From: Hirundichthys speculiger
Lineage: Eukaryota; Chordata; Actinopteri; Beloniformes; Exocoetidae
Assembly (NCBI GenBank): GCA_018398805.1
Contig: JAGFBZ010002551.1
Span: 248,001-312,000 of the forward strand
Length of the DNA: 64,000 nucleotides
Direction of reading: 5' to 3'
Position numbers and translations under genes: made by a program. Of the stretch, positions 11,166 to 20,828 are shown piece after piece; position 1 is the stretch's first letter, and each line of letters begins with the position of its first letter. The notes beneath the pieces are model-generated. The model was not told the DNA's origin and did no database searches. It saw only the letters and a program-made list of their open reading frames with translations.

Positions 11166-11747
11166 ATGGGGAAATGCAGGTTTTCACAGACTTGGCTCGA
11201 TGACCCGTTGTTTAAAGATTGGCTTAAGCCGGTCATGGGCAATGACAGAGAAGCATTCTGCGGTGTGTGCAAAAAAACAATAAATTTAACATGGAACGGC
11301 GTTACCGCGGTGAAATCACACAGTGCTTCGTCCATTCACCAGCAGAGGATGCGGGTGCGGCGGGAGCAGCTCCCTATTTCGATGTTCAGCCATGCACAGA
11401 CTAGCATCAACTCCACACAGCCTTCGCAGCAAACCAGTAGGTCTACCACGACTAGTAGCACCACTACAGCTGCAGCGGATAGACAGCAGACTTTCCAGGT
11501 ACCAACGTCGGCTCTCAGAGCTGAAATCCTGTGGTGCTTGAATACCGCGGCAAACCATCATTCTTACAATTCCAATGAAGGGGTTGGGGAATTATTCGCT
11601 ACTATGTTCAGTGACTCTGACATCGCGAAAAGCTTCGCTTGTGGCAAGGATAAGACTTCCTACATGATTCGATTTGGCATTGCGCCACATTTTAAGAAGC
11701 TACTCATAAAAAGCGTAAATGACGCAGGGCCATTTGTACTCATGTAG
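11166..11747 (+). pseudogene. hAT transposase, BED zinc finger N-terminal part (interrupted)
   Basis: A 193-codon frame starts MGKCRFSQTWLDDPLF. Residues 32, 35, 52 and 58 form a C-x2-C-x16-H-x5-H finger of BED type, which in hAT transposases binds the element's ends. A Ser/Thr/Gln-rich linker follows (about 75-115), then a conserved-looking block (SDIAKSFACGKDKTSYMIRF, about 150-170). The stop at 11745-11747 was created by the inserted element at 11746. The same frame resumes after the target duplication at 12983 with FDESLNQAVKKKQLDIHV and is then cut short. The catalytic core is missing, so the gene is dead. The class is well supported; the exact hAT family is not known. Confidence 0.7.
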
Positions 11748-11892
11748 AGCCCTATGGAATCCGTGATCACGGAATCGCGGAATTGGAGATTAAAAACGGA
11801 ATTCACTTTAAATGCGCAATATAACAGAACTGAACAGCAATTTGCGCAAAAGTTTGTTTTTTTTTCTTCCGGACTAAAAGTGACTTTTCTTT

Positions 11893-12094
11893 TTTTAAGA
11901 TTTTTTTGGCACTAGTGACTTGTATTGATGGTGGAGAGAGAGAGACAGGAAGGGGGGCAGAGAGAACGGGGAAGACCCGCGGCAAGGAGCCGACAAGCCG
12001 GGAGTCGAGCTCGCGATTAGCCGCACGAGGACTGTAGCCTCTGTACCTGGGCCGCCTGCCCGAACCACTGCTCTACTGGGGCGGCCCGAAAGGA
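11893..12094 (-). mobile_element. tRNA-derived SINE inside nested hAT
   Basis: It is flanked by a 10-bp duplication ACTTTTCTTT (11883-11892 and 12095-12104). Read on the minus strand, it starts with a tRNA-like head (GGGCCGCCCCAGTAGAGCAG and a B-box-like GCGAGCTCGACTCCC), continues through CCCCGTTCTCTCTGCC, and ends near CACTAGTGCCAAAAAAA. RNA polymerase III boxes followed by a short body and an A-rich end fit a fish tRNA-derived SINE. A related copy lies at 45118-45640. Confidence 0.65.
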
Positions 12095-12541
12095 ACTTTT
12101 CTTTCAAGAAAATGTTCCAACGGGGGTCACGAAAAGCTGGGACACTGCGCGCTTCTCCGCCTCCTGCCCCCGCTTTTCTCATTAATTAAAAAAAATAAAA
12201 CCACGTCGAAGCGGCCACCTGAGAAACCGGCGAAGAAGCGAAGGAACTAGCGGCTGTCTCCCAGGTACAGAACAGAGCAGTTTCTCCGAGATTATTATGT
12301 GTCTGGTGATTCAGTGTTCTGCTAGTTTAGCCAGGACACGATTGAATGGACATGAAAAGATACGTGCGAGGATCACTGGACGAGTGAAAAGCACAAACAT
12401 AAAAAGGCGAGAATCCCTCACTGATCAAAACACAAAGAGGCTGTAACAGCTGGAACACCTAAAGAAAAAATCACACTGACACACAACCAGTGTTCAGTGC
12501 TTTGGATTTCATAGCATCTACATTAGCTGTAGTAAATATAG

Positions 12542-12631
12542 TTTATTCTGTTATCAGACACATAGTTTGTCATGACGTACCTGAAAAATGTCAGGTACGT
12601 CATGACAAACTATGTCTGATAACAGAATAAA
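12542..12631. repeat. Near-perfect 90-nt hairpin
   Basis: The left arm 12542-12584 and right arm 12591-12631 are exact inverse copies except for two extra bases (AC) in the left arm. The loop is AAAATG. The arms include GTCATGACGTACCTGA and its inverse. It sits inside the nested hAT element. It could be a foldback within the element or give rise to a hairpin RNA; nothing shows transcription. Confidence 0.85.
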
Positions 12632-13433
12632 TTAAACAGGCTAAAATGATTAGTTTACAGCTGTTGAAATTCCTTTCTTTTTTTCACTTTAAATGGATTT
12701 GACCTATTTTAGTTTTTTTTTCTTGAATTTTTTTCTTTGTCATAAAATGAATGTTTTATTGGACACAATATGTTTAAAAGTATGATAACAGTAACGTTTA
12801 CAGTTATATTTGCATAAATTGTCTATATTTCATTATTTTATATACTGTATTGGGGTTAAATTTGCATAAAATGCTTAAAACGAAATTCTCAAAAATTAAA
12901 AACCGAAAAACACCGAAAATGAAAAAAATCAAAACGGAATTTGAGAAAAAATAAAACGGATTTCATAGGGCCCTACTCATGTTCGATGAGTCTCTGAACC
13001 AGGCGGTGAAAAAAAAACAACTGGATATCCACGTGACACATGACACACTTTTATTGATTTTTATTCACGTATGGTTGTTGTCATTTGTTTTATGAAGAGT
13101 CAAGTTGGTGGGTTATGTTTATGCTTAAAAAAAAAAAAAAGGCCGCTGATCGATGTTGTGTTGGTAGTAAAAAATATTGGGGAGGTAGTAAAAAAGGTAG
13201 TAAAAGGTAGTAAATTCAACTTTAGGATTCCTGCATATACCATGAGTTACATCTTCAGTCTGTGGGGGGCGGCCTTACACCAAAGCTACATCCAGTCTGT
13301 CAAGAAAACGATGACGACGAAGAAGAAGTAGAAGAATACGTAGAAGAAGAATAAGATAATAATAATATATTTTACGAAGACAATAAGATAGTTTCGTAAA
13401 ATTTATATCTTTATTAACTACGAAAATACTTAC

Positions 13434-13461
13434 ATTTGAAGCTCGTACTTTTCGGCGCCAT
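13434..13461 (-). pseudogene. Possible first exon of outer-element protein
   Basis: On the minus strand, ATG at 13461 opens MAPKSTSFK and runs into a consensus splice donor (GTAAGT, 13433-13428). Short basic N-terminal exons like this precede Myb-like domains in some Harbinger-type transposon proteins. The following exon is not recognised, so the call rests only on the start plus donor. Confidence 0.2.
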
Positions 13462-13686
13462 CCTTTTCGAAGACGTTTTGGCAAAAATACGCAATGCCTT
13501 CTGGGTAGCCCTTACTTCCAAGGGTCGTGCCGGAGAATCTCAATATTGAGGGCGATACAGCCCTCAAACTTGTCCCTCAACTTGACTTTCTAAGAATCGG
13601 GACAACACTTGTACCTAACGGGAGCGCACATTTTTGAGATTGAGGGTTGAGGGAGGAATTGGAATTCACCCTAAATCTCTACAATT

Positions 13687-14095
13687 TAGGGCTGTAGCGA
13701 TACACTAATCTCGCGATACGATACAATACGATACTGTATTCATCTTACAATACATTTACATCATTTTCTGAAAGATTTTAAAGGGACAAAGTGATTTTGG
13801 TGACATCTTGTGAGTGTTCCAATGACTTTGTTTGAATTAATTACATATTGTATTACACATTATATGGCTGACAGGCAGCTTGCAAATGCTGGACAAAATG
13901 AATAAACGATTTGTTGAGAAAAATAGCTTCATTTATTTAAACAGTGCAAATTGTTGCTTGCAAGCTTTTAAAGGTGGGACACGATGGTTTAGAAAGAAGC
14001 TTAGAATATCGATACCCGCAGCTGAAAAATCGATACTATCTGGGGAACTAAAATGTCGAAATATATCACAGAATCGATAAAATCGCTCAGCTCTA
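13687..14095. mobile_element. hAT-type MITE (GCGATAC-rich)
   Basis: The ends are TAGGGCTGTAGCGAT and ATCGCTCAGCTCTA. The flanks CTACAATT (13679-13686) and CTACAACT (14096-14103) are an 8-bp duplication with one change. The subterminal zones are rich in CGATAC/GTATCG words. It landed beside the right terminus of the outer element that ends at 13680. It is non-coding. Confidence 0.7.
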
Positions 14096-14103
14096 CTACA
14101 ACT

Positions 14104-15178
14104 ATTGGATGGATCACCATCACATGCCTTCGTGATCTTCTCAGGGATCTCTTTGATGATCATGTGACACGATCTCCAAATCCTGCTCTGAAACGAAGGC
14201 GGGAGTCTTGTTAAAATGCCGTTTTTATGCATATACGTAAACGCAGACTGAGCCCACCGCATTCGTCCAAGTCACTTTAGAGGAGATGAAAGTGTTGGCT
14301 GGGATCAGAACAAGTGCGCCGGCCGTAGCCGCGGCGATGGGTGACGCTCACGCACGGATGCTGAAAAGACGCGAAAAAAAAAAGTATCGCGATCAAAAGT
14401 ATAATCTGCCGCAGCACAAAGTCCAATTAAGCTATCATGGCTCGGCAAGCGCAATGAATCAGAAGCCCAGTGAGTGTGTTTATTTCACCATTAGGGTACC
14501 AGCGTCCTCGGAGAGGAGGCGCTCCGTGTTCTGCTACAGTTAGCACGCGCGGCACTGGAGGAGCAAATTGGATTGGTATTACAGCGTGTAAGCCGGGCGT
14601 TACATCCTGATGAGCGCAGACAAACAAATGGGATTGGTGGCGTGTAAATCTGGAGCGGTTTGAAGAGCCGAAGGGGCAAATTGAATTCTCAGCAGTGTAA
14701 ATCTGCAGCAGCTCGGCGGCTCCCGGCGGCGGCGGGGCCGCTCAAATCATGCGATTGTTCCCTGCTGTTCCCAGATACCATCTCTCACGGCCATTTGCCG
14801 CGGCACCTAATCTGTTTTTGATGACCGTGCGGGGATGTAGCTTTGCATATGGCCAACTGGATCTGCCCGCGGCCCGCCTAAATCACATCTGAACGTTTTA
14901 TTCTCCGCGACTGTCCAACACACACATCACCAGCAGCAGCAGCAGCGTGGCTGGCAGGAAGACCGCTCTGATAGAGCCGTCCATGTGTGTTGATTCAAGC
15001 GATTACTCAGATGATTGGTGGTATTAATGGACCGCCTGTTTACTCAGGAAAGCATTTTGAGCTCCGTCACATTTATTACTGACTTGATTTTTTATTCTTC
15101 CCTCTGCCGGTTCTTCTTGTGCAGCAGCTCTTCACGGCGGGAAAAGTGATGTTTCTGTGTTTCGCTGTGTCTCCTCAG
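14104..15178 (+). other. inpp5a: inpp5a intron immediately upstream of first visible exon
   Basis: This is intronic sequence ending in the acceptor CTGTGTCTCCTCAG before exon 15179. A repeat-free, GC-rich block at 14690-15080 is listed separately as a regulatory candidate. An 85-codon frame near 14286 shows no domain and is ignored. Confidence 0.6.
14690..15080. promoter_or_regulatory. Candidate intronic regulatory element
   Basis: Complex, repeat-free sequence contains CTTTGCATATGG (octamer/E-box-like), CCTAATCTG, AAATCATGCGATTG and GGTGGTATTAATGG. A short (CAG)n run occurs at 14931-14946. It lies in the inpp5a intron about 14 kb from the nkx6.2 promoter. Assignment as an enhancer is inference from composition and position. 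Confidence 0.3.
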
Positions 15179-15290
15179 TTACCCGTACAGTGAAGACAGC
15201 AGTCAGGGGAAGCAGTACATGAACACCCGATGCCCCGCCTGGTGCGACCGGATCCTCATGTCCGCCTCCGCCAGGGACCTTTTTTTAAAG
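15179..15290 (+). CDS. inpp5a: inpp5a internal coding exon (catalytic core)
   Basis: This exon encodes 37 residues, YPYSEDSSQGKQYMNTRC... to RDLFLK, of type I inositol-polyphosphate 5-phosphatase. The enzyme removes the 5-phosphate from Ins(1,4,5)P3 and Ins(1,3,4,5)P4 at the membrane and so ends calcium signalling. The segment RCPAWCDRILMS contains the family catalytic signature P-A-W-C-D-R-I-L. The acceptor CTCCTCAG precedes 15179 and the donor GTGAGC follows 15290. The first base completes a codon from the preceding exon, which lies outside the window, and the exon ends in phase 0. It matches what I recall of the human protein (…RCPAWCDRILMS…) with few changes. Exons at 20004 and 22356 continue it. 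Confidence 0.95.
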
Positions 15291-15347
15291 GTGAGCCCCA
15301 CTTCCACATTCGGGCCGGTTCGGGAGCATCGTCTTCACCCTCCAGAT

Positions 15348-15992
15348 TAGTGCTGGGCGATATGGAAAAAAATCATATATCACGATATGGACTATTTTAT
15401 ATCACGATAACGACATATATATCACGATATACCATTATAAAGTATGTTTTCAGTTATTCTCTGAAAAGTTTGACAAAAATGTATTTGCTTACTTTTCAAC
15501 TTTATTTTGAAAGGACATTTAGCTGAACTGTCACAAACATACATTTTAGTGCAGCAAAAACAGGTAGGTACAGAGGTACAGTAGCTTTCACATTTTTTTT
15601 AAAGTGCACAACAGTTTCTGAGAGGAAAAACACATTTTTGCACTGAAGTTCAGCTATAAAAAATAAACACAAATTATTTTTCAACTTTCTGAAATCTGTA
15701 ACCTTGTAGTGCAAAGTTTGCAAACCAATATAAAGTGTCTAAAGTAAACATCAGGGTTGAAGAGAACTCTGTTTAAGGCATTAACCATGAATAAAAGTGC
15801 AAACATAAAAGGCTACTTTGTAGAAGTAGATATGATTCTATCAAATTTATCGTTGCAGGTTATTTAATTACATATTTGCTGTAATAATTGATAAAATTAG
15901 GTTAGAAACGATAGAAACGATAGAAGAGAAATGGCACGATACACACTTTTATATCGTCCCCACGATATGTATCGTCATATTGCCCAGCACTA
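15348..15992. mobile_element. hAT-type MITE (TAGTGCTGGGCGATAT family)
   Basis: Inverted termini TAGTGCTGGGCGATAT and ATATTGCCCAGCACTA are flanked by CTCCAGAT (15340-15347) and CTCCAGAC (15993-16000), an 8-bp duplication with one change. The ends are rich in CACGATAT words. It sits 58 bp downstream of an inpp5a exon and has no coding capacity. Confidence 0.8.
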
Positions 15993-16287
15993 CTCCAGAC
16001 CATCTTCATTAACGCCTCGCCGTATTTTACTTCACGTCTCCGCCGTTCCTGGCGCGCCCCGGCCTCCCGGCGCGCCCCCGTCCTCCCCGGCGCTCCCCGT
16101 CCTCCCCGGCGCGCCCCCGGCCTCCCCAGCGCGCCGCCTCACAGATGGAAGGATGAGGCGTCTGTGAATATTAATGTGGACCGCTAAGCCGTGAGTCCAC
16201 CCGGAGAGTAAATGCATCCCGGCACTCATAGAGTTCTGCCGGGCCCCGGCTCTTTATAAGATCTGTCACCTTCCTGAGAGAGAGTAG

Positions 16288-16289
<2 letters not shown>

Positions 16290-16327
<38 letters not shown>
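16290..16327 (+). repeat. Poly-C tract (38 bp)
   Basis: An uninterrupted run of C follows GAGAGAGTAGAA. Runs of this length are replication- and sequencing-unstable, so the length may be approximate. Confidence 0.9.
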
Positions 16328-16328
<1 letters not shown>

Positions 16329-16586
16329 CTTGGCTTCAGATCAACCTCAGCATTACAAACGCAGGCCGATCTGCCACCTCCTTCCCTCCTACAGTTCCTG
16401 CTGCATCTCTACGTTCTCACCGTCATGTTTGCTGGATTACTGACAGATTCAGCTCGCAGCTAAATCACCCCCCCCCCCCACCCCCCACTCCTCGATTTGT
16501 TAGACCTCTGTTTTCCATAAGACAAACACAAACTGAATTAAAGCTATTAACTCTACCACCAAAACCTGGATTGGTTTGTGTTTTTA

Positions 16587-17070
16587 GAGGAGGGCGGATC
16601 GGTCCAAATATCAATAATATCGATTAACAATCAATACTCAAACTTTTTTTTCTCTCCCGCAACACTAAGAATTCATTGAAGTCTGTGTCCTCCTCCCCCT
16701 CCCCTCTTGTCGTGACTTTTGACGTTGCATCATCACGTGGCTCAGCGGCGTCGGCCAAACAAGCGTGCAGGTAGACCCAGTCTGGCCCCTCCCCCCAGGC
16801 CCGCCCACTCAGAAAAAACATTATGAACAGAACAATTCAGCTCCAATCAATATTTACACAAAAATGTTAATTGTGATAATATAGTATTTTGCTGTCACCA
16901 AAACAAAATAATCCAACGACAAAACTAAAAAAAAAAATGCCAAAAGGTCAGCGGTTTCATGATAGATTAAGCTTAATATGAAAAAGTATTGGTATCGGTA
17001 TCAGCGATACTGGCCCTGAATTTACTTGGTTACGAATCGATACCTAAGTTCCCAGTATGGCCCAGCTCTA
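16587..17070. repeat. Degenerate MITE-like repeat
   Basis: The left side has GGCGGATCGGTCCAAATATC and ATATCGATTAAC. The right side has GGTATCGGTATCAGCGATAC, GAATCGATACC and GGCCCAGCTCTAG. This GATCGGTCC/GGTATCGG style of ends is typical of fish non-autonomous hAT elements. Target duplications could not be fixed. Confidence 0.35.
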
Positions 17071-17529
17071 GTCCAGGATCCCTCGTGTCTTCCTGCTGCT
17101 GGAGCTCGCCGCCTTTCATCACGTAAACGTGCATGAAAGCGGCGCAGCGGCGTATCGTACGGCACCGGTTCACCGCGGGGGGGGGGGGGGGGGGGGGCTG
17201 CTCAGGAAGTTTGCCTTTCTTTTGTCCTCTGCAAATGACAGTTTCCTTCCTGAACTTTCTTCCCTTTTAACGGGCCGAAGCATCACAAGGACCCCGCAGC
17301 CCGACCAGAACATCAAAGCCGGTCGCCGCCAGGCAGCTGCTTCTGGAAACGGCGGCCGTGAATTAGTTATTCGTTTTATTCACCTCCTTAATGCAGCAGA
17401 ATTATGTAAAAAAAAAAAAAAAAAAAAAAAGGTGATATTCTCACACACACACATACATGCAGACACACAGCTGGTTCGTTGTTTGCTTTTCTCCCCCCCC
17501 CCCCACTCAAGTGGCGGCTAATTGCTGGT

Positions 17530-17945
17530 AATGCGGGGACGGAGTGTGGCGGTTAGTGCTTCGGCGGATTGGCTGATGATTCACTGAGCAGCCGCTCTGC
17601 CTCTGAGCGTTACAGATTGTTGAGACGTGCGCCTGTAAACAGCCCGCCGCGCGGCGTCATTTATCATGGCGCGGTCGGTTAACTCGCCATCATGTTATTT
17701 TCTGCTTGCCGAGCCCTAACACGCCAAAGGTTGCCCGCTGGCTGCGCGGCGCGCCACCAGCTCCGGGAGCGCCGGTAATGAATGTTTAGCCGAGCGAGCC
17801 CCCCCCCCCCCCCCCCACTCACCTCCGCCTCCCGCCAGAGGGGCCCGGGGTAATTTGTTTATCTGTCTAAAGATTACGCAGCCCGAAAATCCACAATTTT
17901 ATGCCGCCTTTGTAAATTATCAAGTGCGCGTTTGATGAATGCATC
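17530..17945. promoter_or_regulatory. Candidate conserved intronic enhancer
   Basis: A repeat-free block, broken only by a C run at 17801-17816, contains TCATTTATCATGGCGCGGTC, GGTAATGAATGTTTAGCCG, GGGGTAATTTGTTTATC (TAAT plus a forkhead-like TGTTTAT), CTAAAGATTACGCAGCC (bicoid-like GATTA) and TTTGTAAATTATCAAGTGCG. This mix of homeodomain, forkhead and GATTA-type sites in GC-rich surroundings is characteristic of developmental non-coding elements. It lies in the inpp5a intron next to the homeobox gene nkx6.2. Function is inference. Confidence 0.35.
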
Positions 17946-18518
17946 TCGGGCCGCGTGGGGGGTGGGGGGGGGGGGGGGGGGGGTGCCTGCCAGATGAAAC
18001 GGAGAGGTGGCCGTGCGTGGCCCGCCAGCAGCAGCGGCAGTGAGGTGGAGGCGCGCCGGGAGCTGACCCCCGCTCCGCTGCCGGATTGGTCTGAAGTTAA
18101 TTTTGGAATTTGCTTTATGGTTCATTCTCGAGCTCTCCGTCTCTTCCCCCCGAAGCACGACGGCGGATCTGTGCGCCTGCTGTTTAAAAAGTCTTTAGCT
18201 CAACCAGACGGGTGTGATTTATACTCCGGCCTGCAGATGCATGCGAGTGGGCATCACCTTCTTTGTGTGCAGGAAGTGATAGAGGAACTGGATTCCCTCA
18301 GACGGGCGCTCAGATTACAGGAAGTGTTGCGTCGGAAGGCAAATGCCCACTTTGTAAATGACTCTTGCCTTCTTTTTTTCTTCTTTTCCCTTCCCTCTCT
18401 TCAAAGCGCTGTTCACCGGTTCAAAGGCAGAACTCACTTCACTTCCACCTTTGTGCTGCAGCTCTGGGAGAATCTGTAAAACCCTTAGTTTGAAGGAGTT
18501 TAAGACAAACTTAAAAAA

Positions 18519-19612
18519 TAGGGGTGCACGATAACTATCGGGCCGATAACAGGAAATTATGACATCATCCCGATAACTCCGATATCACGACGAATAGCCC
18601 CGATAACATATATATTTCTGTCAACACAACAGTGCCTCGCTCCCTCTGAGCCTTGAATGACCAGCAGTGAATGTTATGTTCAAGTTACGTCGGCATAATC
18701 AGAAAAACGAATACTCAGTAAGGAAAATCAAGAATACCCCCTCATGCCAGAAAACAACTCGTTAACTCGGTCATAATTTTGGTAGCTGCTGACTTGAATT
18801 GATATTCACAGTATTTTCCCACATGTTACACATAAAGAAAGAAGAAATAGAAAAGGATGAAAGAACGACTAGCAAACGAGGGAACGTCGGAATTTACGTT
18901 ACACCTTGAATGCAGCCTACAGCACAGCGTACTGATCACAACAAACATGGCGGCGTGGAACTTCGTTAAAGTTTCAGAAGAAGATAGTTTGGTGGTTATT
19001 TGTGACGAATCCTCCGAGTGAATTCTACGAGGAGGGAAGCACAAGCTTTAATACGTAAAACCTGATCAGCCACCTACAACATAACAATCACTTCCATGGA
19101 GTTTTGAAATCACGCTAATGTGAGCTAACAGAAGCTAATGCTAACGTGCGTAAGCCAGCAGCAGTCTCCCCTCCCCTCATTCCTCTCATCTAAAGCTTCC
19201 ATGAGATAAAAAAAAAAAACTACTGAACCTTAAAAACTACTGAAAATTAATACCTTTAATTAAAGGTATTAATTTAAATGGAACCACAAGCCAAAATCCT
19301 TTAAATGTTAATCTTTTTCAGTTAGTAATTCTGATGCATGTATTTCCATCAGTTCAAGGAGCCTTTATTTTTTATATCAGTCAGTAATGAACCTTATTTA
19401 AGTTAATGTGAGATATCAAATAGGTTTGTTTGATAGTTTTATGAAAATCTTTGAGAGGCTTGCCAATAGTTTTTAATTGGAAAAAATAAATATCTGTTCA
19501 TTTAAAGAGTCCAAACTATATTTGATTTTGTTCATAGTATTAATGTAATGATCTTAGGTATATGTGTGTGTTATCGGTATTAGTTTTAAAAAACAGTTAT
19601 CGTGCATCCCTG
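18519..19612. mobile_element. hAT transposon (TGCACGATAAC ends)
   Basis: Termini TAGGGGTGCACGATAAC and GTTATCGTGCATCCCTG are flanked by an exact 8-bp duplication TTAAAAAA (18511-18518 and 19613-19620). The subterminal region has GCCGATAACAGG and CCCGATAAC words. A short + strand start (18947) may be a transposase N-terminus. It lies in the inpp5a intron. Confidence 0.8.
18947..19021 (+). pseudogene. Short hAT transposase N-terminal relic
   Basis: ATG at 18947 opens MAAWNFVKVSEEDSLV and stops after 24 residues. Its position inside a hAT element, after the left subterminal zone, suggests the start of a BED-type transposase, but no finger cysteines are seen. It could be chance. Confidence 0.2.
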
Positions 19613-20003
19613 TTAAAAAACAAATGGTGCTTTCTTTTACTTTACCAAGCCTTTAGTTACCTTCAGCTATCAGTTAATTATCAGGTAATTATTTCAGAGC
19701 TGCACAGTCACATGACCATTAAAACATTAAGCTGCTGATGTCACACTCACTCATGGTGAGCTTCATATCAGTCCTATGTGACTTTTATTTTGAAAGTCTT
19801 CAGCTAAGTTCTTGGTTTTTTTTTTTTAAATAAAATGCTAAATTGATTTATCACCATGAATATTCCAGTAAATATGACACGAACCTGTAACGATCCTGCC
19901 GAGCGTGCACACAGCCTCAGGACGCTCATTTTCATGTAACACAAAACGTGCTGTTGTTTTCACGTCTGCATCACAGAACCGTCTGATTTTTGTGTCTCTG
20001 CAG

Positions 20004-20072
20004 CCTGAAAATGAAGAGAAGCCTATAGTGTATGATAACATTGGGCCCAATGTCTGCATGGGGGACCACAAG
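20004..20072 (+). CDS. inpp5a: inpp5a penultimate coding exon
   Basis: This exon encodes 23 residues starting PENEEKPIVYDNIGPNVC and ending MGDHK. It continues in phase 0 from the exon at 15179-15290 and ends in phase 0. The acceptor is GTGTCTCTGCAG and the donor is GTAACG at 20073. The final G-D-H-K is the first half of the 5-phosphatase active-site motif (S/G)-D-H-K-P-V, whose P-V-F is encoded by the next exon at 22356. The sequence matches the human INPP5A segment I recall (…YDHIGPNVCMGDHK…). Confidence 0.95.
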
Positions 20073-20828
20073 GTAACGTCCGGGGCTCCGCCCACATGTC
20101 CACTGTGTGTGATTGTGTCTGGACTCTGTGATTGATCTGATTGCTCTCTGAATCTGAGCGAGCGGCGGGAAAGGACCTGCAGCGCCGTCAGCAGCTGTTT
20201 AGAGCACAGCTGCAGATCAGGAGGTGTTGGGGTGATGTGGAAAATGCAATTAAAAAGGAAAACGCAGTGATTCTTCAGTTCACGCTAAATGGGACCTGAA
20301 AATATGAAGCCAAGATTTTTTTGGTTCGTTTTTTTTTTTTCTCAACACAAAAATTGTAATACGTTCATTTTTGGATGTCTCCAAAAAAATAAAAAGTTAA
20401 GAGGGCAATTTAGTTCTAGTAAAGAGGCAAAAGAAAAAGAAAAGAGATCCAGTTATGAAACAGGTGATGCCAACAGGTTTCCCAGCTTCAACACACCTGA
20501 TTCTAATTAATGGTCGTTATCAGGTTGTCATCAAAGTCGCACAAGTCTGTTGGTGACACGGCCACTTGTATCACGGTGTCTAAAACCTGCTGGACGGGGG
20601 CTCACCAGGACCAGGACTGGGCCCCCTGTCATAGAGCATTAAATATCTTGGGTCCATACCGTCTGCAGAGCAGTAAAAGTCAAAGGAAATGCAAGAATCA
20701 CTTTTTGTTTATCTATGTTTTACTTTTTACTTGCATTTACCACTGTGTGTGTTTTTTTTCCGGTTTGTACTTCTTGTGGAAATGCATGCTTAAAAATCAG
20801 ATAGATTCACCATTTTCAGCTGCTTACC

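Larger units (their letters stand above)
11746..12974. mobile_element. Nested hAT element inserted in transposase frame
   Basis: Terminal inverted repeats AGAGCCCTATGGAATCCG and its near-inverse CGGATTTCATAGGGCCCT are flanked by an exact 8-bp duplication ACTCATGT (11738-11745 and 12975-12982). It contains a SINE (11893-12094) and a long hairpin (12542-12631). I see no transposase, so it depended on another element's enzyme. Confidence 0.85.
10821..13241 (+). mobile_element. BED-finger hAT transposon, interrupted and truncated
   Basis: It begins with CAGGGTGTCCGCGCAG after TGCAGTTA. Both subterminal regions carry repeated GGTAGTAAAA words in the same orientation. The right end (ATTCCTGCATATACC) has lost the expected CACCCTG terminus; the following ATGAGTTA is a partial match to the left flank. 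It encodes a transposase on the + strand that is broken by the element at 11746-12974 and then truncated, as the frame ends soon after 13030. Confidence 0.6.
10736..13680 (-). mobile_element. Outer terminal-inverted-repeat transposon hosting nested insertions
   Basis: The left end AGAGATTTAGGGCCAATTCC is matched in inverse at the right end by GGAATTCACCCTAAATCTCT. Its own sequence is 10736-10820 plus about 13242-13680; the rest is inserted elements. On the minus strand near the right end is a short first-exon-like segment (13434-13461). The family is not assigned. Confidence 0.6.
16001..18518 (+). other. inpp5a: inpp5a intron with homopolymer runs
   Basis: Long homopolymers recur: C at 16290-16327, G near 17177-17197, A near 17408-17430, C near 17801-17816, G near 17958-17982. 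A CCCCGGCGCGCCCC-type simple repeat lies at 16050-16130. A GC-rich candidate regulatory block at 17530-17945 is listed separately. Open frames through these runs are not genes. Confidence 0.5.

Noticed and set aside
17129..17521. 130-codon plus-strand frame with poly-Gly and poly-Lys
   Set aside because: It is made by G and A homopolymers in an intron.
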